Source: Ponticoccus alexandrii (GTDB taxonomy: Bacteria; Pseudomonadota; Alphaproteobacteria; Rhodobacterales; Rhodobacteraceae). From it: DNA of 64,000 nt. Positions within the stretch are counted from its first letter, which is position 1. The number at the start of each line of letters is the position of its first letter. The position numbers and the translations under genes are program-made. The notes under the pieces are model-generated. The model saw only the letters and a list, made by a program, of their open reading frames with translations, did not search any database and had not been told where the DNA came from. This document shows positions 62,601 through 64,000 of the stretch, in pieces. The stretch lies in the NCBI RefSeq assembly GCF_016806125.1, contig NZ_CP047170.1, positions 186,001-250,000 of the forward strand, in the 5' to 3' direction.

Positions 62601-63055
62601 GCCGCTTCCCTAGCGATGGCCCCAAAATCGTCGCCCAGAACCTCGGTTGCGGGGATGACGGGCACGCCCGCTTCAATCGCCACGCGGCGGGCGCTGGCCT
62701 TGTCGCCAAGGGCGCGCATGGTTTCGGCCCTGGGACCGATAAAGGCAATGCCGTTGGCGGCGCAGGCGTCCACGAACTCGGGGTTTTCCGAAAGCAGGCC
62801 ATAGCCGGGATGGATGGCATCGGCGCCGCATGCCCTGGCCACGCGGATGATCTCGGGGATCGACAGATAGGCCGCGACCGGACCCAGACCCTCGCCGATC
62901 CGGTAGGCCTCATCCGCCTTGAAGCGGTGCAGGCCCAGCTTGTCCTCTTCCGCATAGACGGCAACGGTCCGTTTGCCCATCTCGTTGGCGGCACGCATGA
63001 TGCGGATCGCGATCTCTCCCCGGTTTGCGATGAGGATCTTCTGAAAATTGGCCAT
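59612..63055 (-). CDS. pyc: Pyruvate carboxylase
   Basis: 1,147-aa single-chain biotin enzyme that carboxylates pyruvate to oxaloacetate, a main anaplerotic step. Biotin carboxylase domain at about 1-455 (ILIANRGEIAIRIMRAANEM, ATP-grasp KASWGGGGRGMR, then FIEVNPRVQVEHTVTEEVTG). Carboxyltransferase barrel at about 535-805 (LTDTTMRDGHQSLLATRMRS; metal site HFHTHDTSG). Conserved carboxylase domain at about 830-1030. Biotinyl domain at the C-terminus with EAMKMET and biotin Lys at residue 1113. All catalytic motifs are intact and length is normal. Transcribed alone toward a strong terminator. Confidence 0.98.
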   Translation of the reverse strand: MANFQKILIANRGEIAIRIMRAANEMGKRTVAVYAEEDKLGLHRFKADEAYRIGEGLGPVAAYLSIPEIIRVARACGADAIHPGYGLLSENPEFVDACAANGIAFIGPRAETMRALGDKASARRVAIEAGVPVIPATEVLGDDFGAIAREAAEIGYPLMLKASWGGGGRGMRPIEGPDTLKEKVLEGRREAEAAFGNGEGYLEKMIIRARHVEVQILGDSHGQIYHLFERDCSVQRRNQKVVERAPAPYLSEEQRAEICALGKKICQHVNYECAGTVEFLMDIDTGNFYFIEVNPRVQVEHTVTEEVTGIDIVQAQILIAEGKTLAEATGAACQTDITLHGHALQIRVTTEDPTNNFIPDYGRITAYRSATGMGIRLDGGTAYAGGLITRYYDSLLTKVTASAPTPEKAIARMDRALREFRIRGVSTNIDFVINLLKHPTFLSNAYTTKFIDTTPELFNFKARRDRATKLLTYIADITVNGHPETTGCPKPAAEARLPRVPALRTDMPPPGTRQLLDAKGPQAVADWLANQTQLMLTDTTMRDGHQSLLATRMRSIDMIKVAPAYAANLPHLFSVECWGGATFDVAYRFLQECPWQRLRDIREKMPNLMTQMLLRASNGVGYTNYPDNVVQAFVKQAATSGVDVFRVFDSLNWVENMRVAMDAVMDANKVCEGTICYTGDLFDPERSKYDLKYYVAMGRDLRAAGAHILGLKDMAGLLKPAQARVLIETLKNEVGLPIHFHTHDTSGVSAATVLAAADAGVDVVDVAMDAFSGGTSQPCLGSIVEATRHTGRETGVDVSAVREISNYWEAVRQQYTAFEAGLEAPASEVYLHEMPGGQFTNLKAQARSMGLEERWHEVAQVYADVNMMFGDIVKVTPSSKVVGDMALMMVSQNLTRSEVEDPQRDVSFPDSVIDMMKGNLGQPPGGFPDGIVAKVLKGQAPDTSRPGARLAPVDMEATRAELSQKLDGLEIDDEDLNGYLMYPKVFLDYMGRHRDYGPVRSLPTPVFFYGMEPGDEISAEIDPGKELEIRLQAVGETDEAGDVKVFFELNGQPRTVRVPNRMVKSATTARPKAQTGNADHIGAPMPGVVASVAVQVGQQVHNGDLLLTIEAMKMETGLYADRDATVKAVHVMHGAQIDAKDLLIELE

Positions 63056-63119
63056 GATAGGTCTTTTGTCTCAGTTGCTGGGCGGTCGGTGCAGGGCGCG
63101 GCGAAGCGCCAGGGACGGG

Positions 63120-64000
63120 TCAGGCTTCGGCGGGTGTCACGCGCTGTCCGTCCCCGAAAAGAAGCAGGTCCGAGGGGTCGACAGAGAGGCTGACCGCGTC
63201 GCCCGCCCCCAGCCCCGGCCTGTGGCGCATCTTGACCTTGAAGGTCTCCTGCCGGTGCGAACGCAGCGTATAAACGGCATCGAGACCGAGGTTTTCGACC
63301 TTTTCCACCTGTGCCGGGGCGCGATCCGGCCGTGCCGGTTCGAGGCGGATATGTTCAGGCCGCACGCCGATCTGGGCGTGTTCGGCGGACAGGGTGCCGG
63401 GCATGGTCAGCCCCGCCCCGATCGAGGGGGCGACCAGGCGATCGCCCTCGCGTTCCACCGCGAACAGGTTCAGCGGCGGCGATCCGATGAAATAGCCGAC
63501 AAAGGCATTGGCGGGGCGCGCAAAGAGATCCTCGGGCGGTCCCGACTGCTGCAGCTCTCCGTCCTTCATCACGACGACTTCATCGGCAAAGGACATCGCC
63601 TCGCTCTGGTCATGGGTCACAAGGATCATCGTGATCCCGGTTGCCTTGTTGATGTCCCGCAGCTTGCGGCGCAGGCTGAACTTCATCTGGGGATCGATCA
63701 CCGTCAGCGGTTCGTCCAGAAGGACCGCGGCGACATCGTCGCGCACCAGTCCGCGACCAAGCGAGATGATCTGTTTCAGATCTGCGCTCAGGCGTTTTGC
63801 CGGTTCGTCCAGCCGCTCGGTCAGATCGAGAATATCGGCTATGTGCGCGATACGGGCTGAAATACGGGCCCGGTCCCAGCCTCGGCACTCCAGCGGAAAG
63901 GCAAGGTTCTGGCGCACCGTCTTGGTGGTGTAGATCACCGGAAACTGGAAGACCTGCGCGATGTTGCGGTCGACTGTGCGGGTTCGGGTCACATCGCGCC
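63120..64000 (-). CDS. Glycerol-type ABC transporter ATP-binding protein (GlpT-like), partial
   Basis: C-terminal about 290 residues of a carbohydrate-type importer ATPase; the frame is open through the right edge, so the N-terminus and Walker A are outside the window. Visible parts are the Q-loop region NIAQVFQFPVIYTTKTVRQN, the degenerate signature LSADLKQ in place of LSGGQ, Walker B AVLLDEPLTVIDPQ, H-loop LVTHDQSEAM, and a C-terminal MalK/TOBE-like domain (GVRPEHIRLEPA). The RNIAQVFQFPVIY and GYFIGSPP motifs match the GlpS/GlpT pair that imports glycerol. Upstream of pyc by 64 bases on the same strand. Confidence 0.85.
   Translation of the reverse strand, partial: RDVTRTRTVDRNIAQVFQFPVIYTTKTVRQNLAFPLECRGWDRARISARIAHIADILDLTERLDEPAKRLSADLKQIISLGRGLVRDDVAAVLLDEPLTVIDPQMKFSLRRKLRDINKATGITMILVTHDQSEAMSFADEVVVMKDGELQQSGPPEDLFARPANAFVGYFIGSPPLNLFAVEREGDRLVAPSIGAGLTMPGTLSAEHAQIGVRPEHIRLEPARPDRAPAQVEKVENLGLDAVYTLRSHRQETFKVKMRHRPGLGAGDAVSLSVDPSDLLLFGDGQRVTPAEA

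Overview
The window is high-GC DNA from an alphaproteobacterium, most likely a marine Rhodobacteraceae (Roseobacter group). The evidence is the dense set of ABC, TRAP and tripartite tricarboxylate (TTT) uptake operons, the gene families present and the codon usage. No taxonomic marker gene is present, so this is inference.

Layout. 1-777: 3' part of a D-2-hydroxyacid dehydrogenase. 880-8283 (minus): peptide/nickel-type (Dpp/Opp-like) ABC operon with two consecutive binding proteins, two permeases and two ATPases, carrying a 143-bp palindromic element. 8859-10363 (minus): SDR dehydrogenase and GntR regulator. Divergent from these, 10541-17135 (plus): a branched-chain-amino-acid-type ABC transporter whose second permease and both ATPases are fused in one 836-aa protein, then a lambda-crystallin-like 3-hydroxyacyl dehydrogenase and a beta-keto acid cleavage enzyme. 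17551-26004 (minus): nine-gene operon holding a full TRAP and a full TTT transporter plus PdxA-like, cyclase and amidohydrolase enzymes, facing a GntR regulator at 26265 across a palindromic operator.

26940-31161 is a mobile-DNA graveyard around tRNA-Ser(GCT): an IS66 scrap, broken DUF6878/DUF6915 genes, a 5' integrase stub, an intact IS21-family element without visible target duplication, and an IS481-type scrap. 31331-34573 (plus) is a TakP-like TRAP operon, followed by IS3-type and unidentified remnants.

35996-57469 (minus) is a giant type I secreted adhesin locus: a BapA-like adhesin of about 5,440 codons with 23 near-identical 91-aa repeats, then a type I ABC exporter, an HlyD adaptor, a BamE-like periplasmic protein and a TolC-like outer membrane lipoprotein. 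A LuxR-type autoinducer regulator gene diverges from it, and a perfect 18-bp lux-box-like palindrome lies between them. The adhesin carries a 1-nt frameshift at about 46146 and the LuxR gene carries an in-frame TGA in its DNA-binding domain. In this sequence both the effector and its likely regulator therefore look disrupted, unless these are sequencing errors. An IS6-type remnant follows the regulator. 59612-63055 (minus) is pyruvate carboxylase with a clear intrinsic terminator, and the window ends inside a GlpT-like glycerol ABC transporter ATPase.
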